Below, piece after piece: positions 1 through 5,968 of a stretch of DNA of 10,191 nt (position 1 is the first letter of the stretch; the number at the start of each line of letters is the position of its first letter). A model generated the notes under the pieces. The model was not told where the DNA came from. It did no database searches and was given only the letters and a program-made list of their open reading frames with translations. Made by a program: the position numbers and the translations under genes. This DNA is from Myxococcota bacterium (GTDB lineage: Bacteria; Myxococcota_A; UBA9160; PR03). The DNA lies in contig JASJBO010000217.1 of the NCBI GenBank assembly GCA_030066475.1, positions 1 to 10,191 of the forward strand, given 5' to 3'.

Positions 1-68
1 CGGGGCCCGGCCCCCCCGGGGGGGGGGCGCCCCGCGGCCCGGACCGTGACGGTAGCGCCGGCCGCGGC
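1..68. other. Noncoding G/C-extreme edge with C7G10 tract
   Basis: No gene is seen here. Seven C are followed directly by ten G (11-27), within a stretch built almost wholly of G and C, including GGGGCCCGGCCCC near the start. The tract could fold into a GC hairpin downstream of the Spy-like gene that ends at 69, but there is no T tract to make it a convincing intrinsic terminator. Its position at the very edge also makes a sequencing or assembly artefact possible. Confidence 0.4.
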
Positions 69-632
69 TCAGTGATGGAAGCGCTGCACCCACTCGGCGA
101 GCTCGCCGCGCTGCTCGGGCGTCAGCACCTCGGCCACGTCGGCCACCGCCGCCAGCAGCCGCTGCGAGGCCGCCTCGGCCACCTCGAGCTCGGCGGCGCG
201 CAGCCCCTCCAGGCGCTCCCGGTCGATCGACTCGGCCAGCAGCGCCGTCGCGATCGCGTGGTGGCGCTCGCGGTGCGGACCGACCAGCGCGAACAGCTCG
301 TCCACGGCGTCGCCGACGATCTCGTGCACCTGCTCGCGCTGCGCGGCGTCGGCGTCGACCAGGCGCAGCATCAGCTCCGCGCCCTGCTGGGCGCGCTCGC
401 GCACCGCCTCGGGGTCGCGCGGGTGCCGGCGGTGGTGCCCGAACCAGCCGGCCCGGTGGCCATCGCGCGCGAAGAAGCTGCTCGAGGCGTCGGCCTCGCG
501 CGCCGAGAGCAGCGCGCTGGCGCCGAGCAAAGCGAGCATCAGCGCCATCACGGCGGCGCCGATCCAGACGGCGGCCCAGTGCGGGCTGCGGGACGGACGG
601 TCGATGGAGCCGGAATCGGTCGGGTTGGTCAT
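69..632 (-). CDS. Spy/CpxP-like periplasmic protein (LTxxQR family)
   Basis: This 187-aa protein has a short polar N-terminus, one hydrophobic segment at about residues 20-43 (signal anchor or uncleaved signal) and a charged, helix-prone periplasmic part. An LTPEQR motif lies at 170-175 and a weaker upstream copy around 92-104 (DADAAQREQ); paired LTxxQ motifs are typical of the Spy/CpxP/ZraP/CnrX superfamily of ATP-independent periplasmic chaperones and metal sensors. His-rich clusters (GHHRRHP at 65-71, HH at the C-terminus) could bind metal, but that is inference. The start is well supported: GGAGG (637-641 on the complement) sits 4 nt before the ATG. It follows the methyltransferase gene by 15 nt, so the two are probably co-transcribed. 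No sensor kinase or sigma factor is adjacent, so a chaperone or metal-buffering role cannot be told from a regulatory one. Confidence 0.75.
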   Translation of the reverse strand: MTNPTDSGSIDRPSRSPHWAAVWIGAAVMALMLALLGASALLSAREADASSSFFARDGHRAGWFGHHRRHPRDPEAVRERAQQGAELMLRLVDADAAQREQVHEIVGDAVDELFALVGPHRERHHAIATALLAESIDRERLEGLRAAELEVAEAASQRLLAAVADVAEVLTPEQRGELAEWVQRFHH

Positions 633-636
633 GGTT

Positions 637-641
637 CCTCC
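637..641 (-). promoter_or_regulatory. Ribosome binding site of the Spy-like gene
   Basis: GGAGG on the minus strand, 4 nt before the ATG at 632 and inside the 15-nt gap after the methyltransferase stop codon. It fixes the start of the Spy-like gene. Confidence 0.6.
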
Positions 642-647
642 GGGTCG

Positions 648-1265
648 TCAGGCGCGCTCTGCCACCACGCCGGAGAGAGTCTCCCCGGCGATCTCGCGGC
701 GCCGCACCTCGACGTCGCGAAAGCCGACGGCCTCGAGCGCGGCCCCCACCGCGTCCAGGCGCGCGTCGGTGAATCCGAAGCGCGAGCGGTCGAAGCGGCC
801 GGCGTCGGCGCGCTTCATGCGCAGGCCGAGCACCAGCCGCGCGCCCGGCTCCAGCACGCGCGCCAGCTCGCGCAGGCCGTCCTCGGCCGAGGGCCAGAAC
901 TGCAGCGAGTTGAGGCTGACCGCGCGCGTGAACGAGGCGTCCGGGAAGGGCAGCTTCGCCGCCTCGCCGACCCGCAGGTCGACCCGTCCGGCGCGCGCGG
1001 CATCGCGCACCCGGCGGCGGGCCTGCGCCTGCATCACCTCGGAGAGGTCGACGCCGCCGACCGCGGCGCCCTGCCCCGCCCAGCGCTCGACGCCGAGCCC
1101 CGGGCCGTAGCCGACCTCGAGCACGCGGTCGCCGGGCGTCACGGCGAGCAGCTCGGCGAGCCAGGCGTAGGCGGGTCCGTTGCGGCGGGCCATCATGCGG
1201 CCGGCAACGCGGCCGAGCGCGCCCGTGGGGCGGGAGAACTGGCGCAGCAGGCGTTCGGCGATCAC
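648..1265 (-). CDS. Class I SAM-dependent methyltransferase (type 11)
   Basis: This 205-aa protein has a Rossmann-fold methyltransferase layout. Motif I is VLEVGYGPG at 48-56, binding SAM; the acidic end of strand 2 is GVDLS at 71-75. A post-I segment with LPFPDASF at 105-112 leads into a motif IV-like region (RAVSLNSLQFW, 114-124), and the LARVLEPGARLVLG region (134-147) is the usual motif V/VI area. The N-terminus (LLRQFSRPTGALGRVAGR) is a lead-in I associate with small type 11 methyltransferases. The substrate is unknown. The start is a GTG at 1265 with only a weak ribosome binding site upstream, but the conserved lead-in supports it. It lies 87 nt after the UGPase gene and 15 nt before the Spy-like gene, so it most likely shares a transcript with the latter. 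Confidence 0.85.
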   Translation of the reverse strand: MIAERLLRQFSRPTGALGRVAGRMMARRNGPAYAWLAELLAVTPGDRVLEVGYGPGLGVERWAGQGAAVGGVDLSEVMQAQARRRVRDAARAGRVDLRVGEAAKLPFPDASFTRAVSLNSLQFWPSAEDGLRELARVLEPGARLVLGLRMKRADAGRFDRSRFGFTDARLDAVGAALEAVGFRDVEVRRREIAGETLSGVVAERA

Positions 1266-1324
1266 GAGGACAGCCTACGCGCCCACCGTGTCGCGGGTTT
1301 GTCCGGCGCGTAAAGTTGTGTGAA

Positions 1325-1349
1325 GCCGGGCCGTGCGCCGGCTCCCGGC
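1325..1349 (-). terminator. Weak hairpin after the UGPase gene
   Basis: GCCGGG (1325-1330) and CCCGGC (1344-1349) can pair across a 13-nt loop just after the UGPase stop codon. On the minus strand the stem is followed by TTCACACAACTTTAC, which is the only comparatively A/T-rich stretch nearby but not a real U tract. It may separate the UGPase transcript from the methyltransferase genes; support is thin. Confidence 0.25.
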
Positions 1350-1352
1350 GAC

Positions 1353-2732
1353 TCAGCCGCCCAGGCGCGTTCCGTCGGCGATCCGCAGCGGCTCGTCTCC
1401 GTCGTGCTCCAACGTCACGTCGCCCGCCAGCTCCACGTCGCGACCGAACACCACGTCCCCGCGCACGGTGAGCCGACGGCAGCGCGCCAGCGACGGTGCG
1501 CCGCCGGGGAAGCGCGCCTCGAAGTCGTCGATGCGCTTGAAGTGGCGCGGATCGAGATCCACCAGCGGCGCCGTCGCTGCGGCCACGAGGCGCGCGTCGG
1601 CCTCGAGCGCGTAGGCGTCGGAGCGCACGACCAGCAGGTCGTTGGTGGTCTTCACCGGGGCGAAGCGGCTGCGCGGCACCTGAATCGCGCGCGCGCCCTC
1701 GAAGCGCGCGATCGCCGCCCCCATCGCCGACTCGAGCTGGAGACACGCGGGCGAATCGGGGTCGCGCGGGTCGACCGTCTTGCGGTTGCAGATCAGCGGG
1801 AGATCGAGCGGGTGCTCGCGGTCGTCGAGCGCGGCGCGCAGGCGGCGCAGGTCCATCCACAGCGAGTTGGTGTTGAAGAAGCGGTACAGGTCGATGTCCT
1901 GGAACTCCTGCTCCTCCTCGGGTGGACACTGCGCTACCTCGCGCAGCGTGAGCCGGCCGTCCCGCGTCTTCGCCAGGTGACCTCCCTTGCGATCGGCGGC
2001 CGTGCGCTCGGCGACCTCCATCGCGAACGGGACGTCTTCGGCGGCCATCCAGCCGAGGATGCCCAGATCGAGCACGGCGCCCAGGTTGTCGGCGTTCGAG
2101 ACGAACGCGAGGTCGTGGCCGGCGGCGAGCAGCCGGTCGAGCAGGCCCGAGGTAGCCAGGGCCGGATACAGGTCCCCGTGGCCGGGCGGGGCCCACTCGT
2201 GCTCGGGCTGCTGCGGCCAGTGTACGGGGGCGAAGTCGGCGGCGAGCACCTTGGGCACCTTGTGCTGCAGGAAGTCGAGCGGGAGGCCGGGCACCGCCAG
2301 GTCGGGGTAGCGCGCCAGACGCGCGAGCGAATCGTCGCGCGTGCGGAAGCTGTCCATCAGCACCAGCGGCAGCGCCACCCCGTGGCGCTCGCGCAGGGCC
2401 AGCACCTGGCGCGCGATCAGGTCGAGGAAGCAGAGGTCGTCGCGCACGGTGAGCAGCGACTTGGCGCGCGTCATCCCCATGCTGGTCCCGAGCCCGCCGT
2501 TCAGCTTGATCACGACCGCGCGCGACAGCTCGCGCGCCCCGCGCTCGGCGTGGATCGCGGTCTCGTCGGCTCGCTGCACCGAGTCGACCGGCCCGATCTC
2601 GGCACGTCCCAGCATCCCCGAGGCCCCCGCGCGCACCTTCTGGTAGGCGCGCCGGAACGCCTCGATCGCCAGCTCGGGCAGGCCCTCGTCCTGCATCTTG
2701 CGCTCGAAGGCATCGAACTCGTCCACTGCCAT
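1353..2732 (-). CDS. UTP--glucose-1-phosphate uridylyltransferase, eukaryotic type
   Basis: This 459-aa enzyme should make UDP-glucose from UTP and glucose 1-phosphate in the cytoplasm, feeding glycan or glycolipid synthesis. The family is the eukaryotic-type UGPase (UDPGP), not bacterial GalU. The nucleotide-binding loop KLNGGLGTSMG lies at 76-86, followed by KSLLTVRDD (91-99) and FLDL. Further signatures are LVLMDSF (123-129), PPGHGDLY (182-189), FVSNADNLGA (210-219), MEVAERTAADRKGGHLA (238-254), FFNTNSLW (285-292), LQLESAMGAAI (331-341), and VPRSRFAPVK (352-361), whose lysine matches the family's conserved active-site lysine. The C-terminal part (from about 400) reads like the family's beta-helix. 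The length is close to eukaryotic UGPases. The start is firm: AGGAG lies 9 nt before the ATG. It follows the small membrane protein gene by 22 nt, suggesting an operon. A related UDP-sugar pyrophosphorylase activity cannot be excluded. Confidence 0.92.
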   Translation of the reverse strand: MAVDEFDAFERKMQDEGLPELAIEAFRRAYQKVRAGASGMLGRAEIGPVDSVQRADETAIHAERGARELSRAVVIKLNGGLGTSMGMTRAKSLLTVRDDLCFLDLIARQVLALRERHGVALPLVLMDSFRTRDDSLARLARYPDLAVPGLPLDFLQHKVPKVLAADFAPVHWPQQPEHEWAPPGHGDLYPALATSGLLDRLLAAGHDLAFVSNADNLGAVLDLGILGWMAAEDVPFAMEVAERTAADRKGGHLAKTRDGRLTLREVAQCPPEEEQEFQDIDLYRFFNTNSLWMDLRRLRAALDDREHPLDLPLICNRKTVDPRDPDSPACLQLESAMGAAIARFEGARAIQVPRSRFAPVKTTNDLLVVRSDAYALEADARLVAAATAPLVDLDPRHFKRIDDFEARFPGGAPSLARCRRLTVRGDVVFGRDVELAGDVTLEHDGDEPLRIADGTRLGG

Positions 2733-2741
2733 GCGGTTCCG

Positions 2742-2750
2742 CTCCTCTCC
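2742..2750 (-). promoter_or_regulatory. Ribosome binding site of the UGPase gene
   Basis: GGAGAGGAG on the minus strand ends 9 nt before the UGPase ATG at 2732. It lies in the 22-nt gap after the upstream stop codon and supports translation from a shared transcript. Confidence 0.65.
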
Positions 2751-2754
2751 GTTG

Positions 2755-3243
2755 CTAGCGCGCCCCGGCCGGGTTGCGCACGTAGACGTAGCTCTCGTGG
2801 TCGGAGGCGATCCGGCCCGTCTCCGGATCGAGCCAGAGCAGCTGCACGACCAGCTTCAGGTGGTCCAGATCGGGGCGATCGAGCAGCACGGCCTCCGCCG
2901 CCCGGTCGGGGACGCTCAGGCGACCGTAGCTGTGGCGCTCCTCGCGGAACGCCGCGAGCGCGGCGCGGCCGCGCTCCGAGAGCGTCTGCTCGTCGACCGG
3001 CGCGCCCGACTCGGCATCGACGGCGATCGCGAGCGAGCGGCGGTGGGTGGTGTACATCGCGAAGCCGCCGAACTTCCAGGGGTGGATCCGGTAGCGGGCC
3101 ACCAGTCCGCGGTGGACCAGCGGCCAGAGCGCGACGAGGAGCAGGAGCGCCGAGACGGCGCGCCGCTTCCAGCGCGGCGCGCTCCGGGGCTCCCGCGGCG
3201 CCGCCCGGTCGGTCCGACTGCGCCGGCTCACATCAGCTGCCAT
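2755..3243 (-). CDS. Small single-pass membrane protein with HPWKFGGFAMYT motif
   Basis: This 162-aa protein has a basic N-terminus, one transmembrane segment at about residues 30-46 (flanked by KRR and HR), and a soluble C-terminal domain probably outside the cytoplasm. Just after the membrane segment is a striking HPWKFGGFAMYT motif (54-65). I recall similar W-K-x-G-G-x-x-M-Y motifs in uncharacterised proteins encoded beside HTTM-family genes, but I cannot name a family for certain. The C-terminal part resembles a small alpha/beta domain. The gene overlaps the end of the HTTM-like gene by 16 nt if it starts at the ATG at 3243. A GTG at 3231 would instead give a GTGA overlap with the upstream TGA. 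Either way the two are translationally coupled and probably form a complex. Function unknown. Confidence 0.75.
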   Translation of the reverse strand: MAADVSRRSRTDRAAPREPRSAPRWKRRAVSALLLLVALWPLVHRGLVARYRIHPWKFGGFAMYTTHRRSLAIAVDAESGAPVDEQTLSERGRAALAAFREERHSYGRLSVPDRAAEAVLLDRPDLDHLKLVVQLLWLDPETGRIASDHESYVYVRNPAGAR

Positions 3244-4109
3244 CGCTCGGGCCGGCCGGGCAGCCAGCCAGCTGCCGCCCCGAGCGCGTAGAGGAACACC
3301 AGCGCGAAGGCCGGGAGCAGACGCCGGTTCCAGTCACCGGGCAGCGACAGGAACAGCAGGTTCAGGAACAGGAAGGCGAAGCCCAGCTCGAGCGCTGCCA
3401 CCTGGATCGAGGCCATCAGCGCGATGCCGCCGAGCGCGCCCCAGACGCGCGTGCGGCGCGCGATCAGCAGCACGGGCAGGCCCAGCTCGGCCAGCCACAC
3501 CCCGTTCGAGGCCAGCACGAAGGGCGCGAACGCGACGCGGTAGGGGCCCGCTCCGGTGCGCATGGCGTCGTAGCCCTCGAGCCGCGCGATCTCGGTGGCC
3601 GGCAGCACCCAGCCGAAGGCGTTCGCGAAGCGCTCCTGGGTGCCGACCATGTAGGCCAGGAAGTCGCCGTGGAAGTAGTTGCCGTAGAGCAGCTTCTGCA
3701 GCCCGGTGTGGAACAGGACCAGGGCGGCCAGCCAGCGCAGGCCCGAGAGCACGAGCGCGGCGTCGGGGCGCGCGCCGCGCCCGGCCAGCGCCACCAGCGC
3801 CAGCGCCAGCAGCTCGAGATACAGGTGGTTGGCGCCGTGCGGAAAGCGCCAGACCGTCTGGAGCCCGACGCCCAGCAGCCCGAGCGGCGCCGCCCAGGCC
3901 TCGAGGTCGCGGCGCCAGCACAGCGCGAAGCCGGCGCTGGCGAGCGCTGCCGCCAGCACCAGCAGCTCGCGGTCGTGCAGCGAGAACGCCACCCACAGCC
4001 AGCTGCGCGCCGCCGCGTACAGCAGCAGGAAGCGCCGGAACGAGCGCACGCGGGTCTCGGCGCCGAGCGGCTCGGGCCCGCCGGCCCAGGCGAGCGGCCC
4101 GCCGCTCAC
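3228..4109 (-). CDS. HTTM-like multi-pass membrane protein
   Basis: This integral membrane protein has about 293 aa from the GTG at 4109 and roughly eight hydrophobic segments. The frame stays open to a GTG at 4160, but that start lacks a ribosome binding site and would run into the divergent gene. A later GTG at 4049, just before RSFRRFLLLYAAARSW, is also possible. The text around HTGLQKLLYGNYFHGDF resembles the segment in HTTM (vitamin K-dependent gamma-carboxylase-like) proteins where a helix ends in a K-L pair before a W/Y-G loop. The known gamma-carboxylase acts on glutamate side chains, but most bacterial HTTM proteins have no known reaction, and the soluble C-terminal domain of the true carboxylase is absent. 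It heads a tight cluster with the small single-pass protein and the UGPase. The HTTM assignment is a judgement from pattern, not a search. Confidence 0.7.
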   Translation of the reverse strand: MSGGPLAWAGGPEPLGAETRVRSFRRFLLLYAAARSWLWVAFSLHDRELLVLAAALASAGFALCWRRDLEAWAAPLGLLGVGLQTVWRFPHGANHLYLELLALALVALAGRGARPDAALVLSGLRWLAALVLFHTGLQKLLYGNYFHGDFLAYMVGTQERFANAFGWVLPATEIARLEGYDAMRTGAGPYRVAFAPFVLASNGVWLAELGLPVLLIARRTRVWGALGGIALMASIQVAALELGFAFLFLNLLFLSLPGDWNRRLLPAFALVFLYALGAAAGWLPGRPERWQLM

Positions 4110-4174
4110 GGGGGCGCCCCGCGGCCGGAGCTGGCATGCTCGCCGATCCGGACGCCGCACTGGGAGGACCGCAC
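4110..4174. promoter_or_regulatory. Divergent intergenic region, HTTM-like gene / LLM oxidoreductase
   Basis: With starts at 4109 (minus) and 4175 (plus), 65 bases remain to hold promoters for both genes. A perfect 10-bp palindrome GGGGCGCCCC (4111-4120) lies one base from the minus-strand start. No convincing -35/-10 pair is visible on either strand, so promoter placement is inferred from the gene arrangement only. Confidence 0.4.
4162..4168 (+). promoter_or_regulatory. Strong ribosome binding site selecting a TTG start
   Basis: GGGAGGA lies 6 nt before the TTG at 4175. No comparable site precedes the in-frame ATG at 4136. This decides the start of the LLM oxidoreductase and removes an apparent overlap with the divergent membrane-protein gene. 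Confidence 0.7.
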
Positions 4175-5335
4175 TTGCAGCACTCGCTCTTCTACCTGCC
4201 CTCGGTCGGGAGCCGTGCCGAGATCGAGCAGGGTCGCGCCGGGCTTCGCCCCGAGCTCTACCAGCGCATGCTGCGCGAGCTGGGCGAGCAGGCGCGCCTG
4301 GCCGACGACCTCGGCTACGACTCGATCCACTTCACCGAGCACCACTTCCACCTCGAGGGCTTCGAGGTCTCGAACAACCCCGTCCTGCTCGACCTGTTCG
4401 TCGCGATGCAGACGCGCCGCATCCGCGTCGGCCAGCTCGGCATCGTCCTCCCCGCGCACAATCCGATCCGCGTCGCCGAGGACATCGCCATGCTCGACCA
4501 CATGAGCGGCGGGCGCGCCTGCGCCGGCTTCGCGCGCGGCTACCAGCGCCGCTGGGTCGACACGATGGCCCAGCAGACGCACGGGATCCACGGGGCCCGG
4601 CCCCACGAGCACGACGCCATCGACGCCGCGAACCGGGCCGCGTTCGAGGAGTGCTTCCAGATCGTCAAGCGCGCCTGGACCGAGGACCTGATCGCGGCGC
4701 AGGGTCGCACCTGGCGCATTCCCGCCGGGCCGACGCCCTGGGATCTGGAGGCGACGCGGCGCTGGGGCGCGGGCGTCGAGGACGGCGTGGTGCGCGAGCT
4801 GGCGGTGGTGCCCAAGCCGCTCCAGCAGCCGCACCCCCCGCTGTTCCAGCCGTTCGCCTCCTCCGAGCGGAGCATCCGCTGGTGCGCCGAGCAGGGCATC
4901 ACGGCCGTGCTGCCCCCGCTGCACCCGGTGCGGGAGACACGGCTCGTGGAGCTCTACGCCGAGGTCTCGGGCCGCGCTCCGGGTGACGGCATCGCGGTGC
5001 TGCGCGACGTGGTGATCGCCGACACCGACGAGCAGGCGCAGGCCCTCTGGCAGAGCAGCGGCGCCTTCGTGGGCGCCACCTGGTTCGCGCCCTTCGGGTT
5101 CTCGCAGGGCCTGGTGCATCCCGACACGGGCGCCGAGCCCGACCTGTTCGGCGATGGCCTCGCGCTGGTGGGTCGCGTCGACACGGTGCGCCGGCAGCTC
5201 GAGACGCTGCGGGAGCGGCTCCCGGTGACCTCGCTGTTCCACTGGACCTACAACGAGCTGATCCCCCACCCGCTGCTGATGCGGTCGATCGAGCGCTTCG
5301 CGACCGAGGTGGCGCCGCGCTTCGAGGCCGCCTGA
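4175..5335 (+). CDS. LLM class flavin-dependent oxidoreductase
   Basis: This is a luciferase-like monooxygenase (TIM barrel) expected to use reduced flavin (FMN or F420) supplied by another protein. From the TTG start the protein has 386 aa and begins MQHSLFYLPSVGSR, a typical first strand of the barrel; the in-frame ATG at 4136 would add 13 untypical residues. Visible signatures are FTEHHFHLEGF (the EHHF region of bacterial luciferase-like proteins), a GQLGIVLPAHNPIRVAEDIAMLDHMSGGR stretch typical of the family, and a following GFARGYQ. The C-terminal half carries the usual GTPE/VGRVDTVRRQLE-type helix (here ALVGRVDTVRRQLETL) and ends soon after. Substrate unknown: family members oxidise alkanes, aldehydes, sulfonates or coenzyme-linked substrates. 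The gene stands alone on its strand and converges with the PAS-like gene, 6 nt apart. Confidence 0.92.
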   Translation: MQHSLFYLPSVGSRAEIEQGRAGLRPELYQRMLRELGEQARLADDLGYDSIHFTEHHFHLEGFEVSNNPVLLDLFVAMQTRRIRVGQLGIVLPAHNPIRVAEDIAMLDHMSGGRACAGFARGYQRRWVDTMAQQTHGIHGARPHEHDAIDAANRAAFEECFQIVKRAWTEDLIAAQGRTWRIPAGPTPWDLEATRRWGAGVEDGVVRELAVVPKPLQQPHPPLFQPFASSERSIRWCAEQGITAVLPPLHPVRETRLVELYAEVSGRAPGDGIAVLRDVVIADTDEQAQALWQSSGAFVGATWFAPFGFSQGLVHPDTGAEPDLFGDGLALVGRVDTVRRQLETLRERLPVTSLFHWTYNELIPHPLLMRSIERFATEVAPRFEAA

Positions 5336-5341
5336 TCCGGA

Positions 5342-5908
5342 CTAGCAGCTGCATGAGCTCCGCGCCTCCTCGCACAGCGCGTAGCACGGATCGCAGACGC
5401 GCTGGGACGCGCGCGGCGGGTGGAGCGCGTCCGCCAGCCCCAGCCGCTCCAGTGCCTCCGGCGCCTCGAGCCAGTCGTCGCCGACGCGGAGCCGCTTGCA
5501 GAAGCTGCACATCTCGACCTGCTGCGGCGCGCGGTGAGCCAGATCGGCGAGCAGCGAGAGGAAGGGCTGCTCGGACTCGGCGAGCAGGCGTCCGACCAGG
5601 TCGATCCCGCCGAACGAGGCGGGAGTCAGCTCGAGCTTCATCGAGCGGCGCCGGCCCGGCGAGTCGCAGCGGAACGGGATCGACAAGACCGCCCCGTAGT
5701 CCCGCACCCAGCGAAACAGCACCGTGTAGACGCTGCGCACCTCGCTGCCGGCCACGAACTCCCAGAGCGACCGCCCGACGACGTTCTCGTGCGCCAGCTC
5801 GGGCGCTCCGTTGGCGATCGCGAACTCGAGCCAGCTCGGGCCGAGCGCGACGATCACGTCGTTCGCGTCGACCGAGTAGGGGAAGCTCGTGTCTTCGGCC
5901 TCGGCCAT
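5342..5908 (-). CDS. PAS-like protein with C-terminal Cys4 (CxxC...CxxC) motif
   Basis: This 188-aa cytoplasmic protein has no membrane segment. Residues about 14-95 look PAS-like: a DVIVALGPSWLEFA opening, GRSLWEFVAG (45-54) where PAS domains often have a G-x-x-x-x-D/E-x-x-x segment, and IPFRCDSPGRRRSMKLELTP (a beta hairpin rich in arginine). After a helical linker come two cysteine pairs, CSFC (134-137) and CDPC (172-175), a spacing that suggests one zinc site. Three more cysteines lie in the tail (179, 186, 188). I recall similar CSxCK...W...CxxC tails after PAS domains in some bacterial signalling proteins, but here no kinase, cyclase or DNA-binding domain follows. It is 60 nt after the MBL-fold gene, so it may be the last gene of the FadR-like operon or have its own promoter. 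Its partner and signal are unknown. Confidence 0.8.
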   Translation of the reverse strand: MAEAEDTSFPYSVDANDVIVALGPSWLEFAIANGAPELAHENVVGRSLWEFVAGSEVRSVYTVLFRWVRDYGAVLSIPFRCDSPGRRRSMKLELTPASFGGIDLVGRLLAESEQPFLSLLADLAHRAPQQVEMCSFCKRLRVGDDWLEAPEALERLGLADALHPPRASQRVCDPCYALCEEARSSCSC

Positions 5909-5968
5909 GCCTCTTCGACCACCCGCCCCCGGGAGGCGAGGGTAGCAGCCCGCTCCCCACCAAGTGGC

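Noticed and set aside
72..1313. 413-codon plus-strand open frame antisense to the Spy-like and methyltransferase genes
   Set aside because: Biased composition, no domain, and both minus-strand genes have family motifs, with a strong ribosome binding site before the Spy-like gene.
1320..4505. 1061-codon open frame on the plus strand
   Set aside because: It lies antisense to the UGPase, the partner protein and the HTTM-like gene and runs out of frame into the oxidoreductase. The translation is low-complexity, rich in R, A, G, Q and H, with no domain: a GC-driven shadow.
4591..4604. 14-base match CGGGGCCCGGCCCC also found at 1-14
   Set aside because: It is inside the oxidoreductase coding sequence and is a simple GC palindrome; chance recurrence in GC-rich DNA is more likely than a repeat family.
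5909..5968. Possible hairpin terminator between the MBL-fold and PAS-like genes
   Set aside because: The best pairing (ACCC/CGCC with GGCG/GGGT) is bulged and has no T tract, so I do not call a terminator; read-through into the PAS-like gene is possible.
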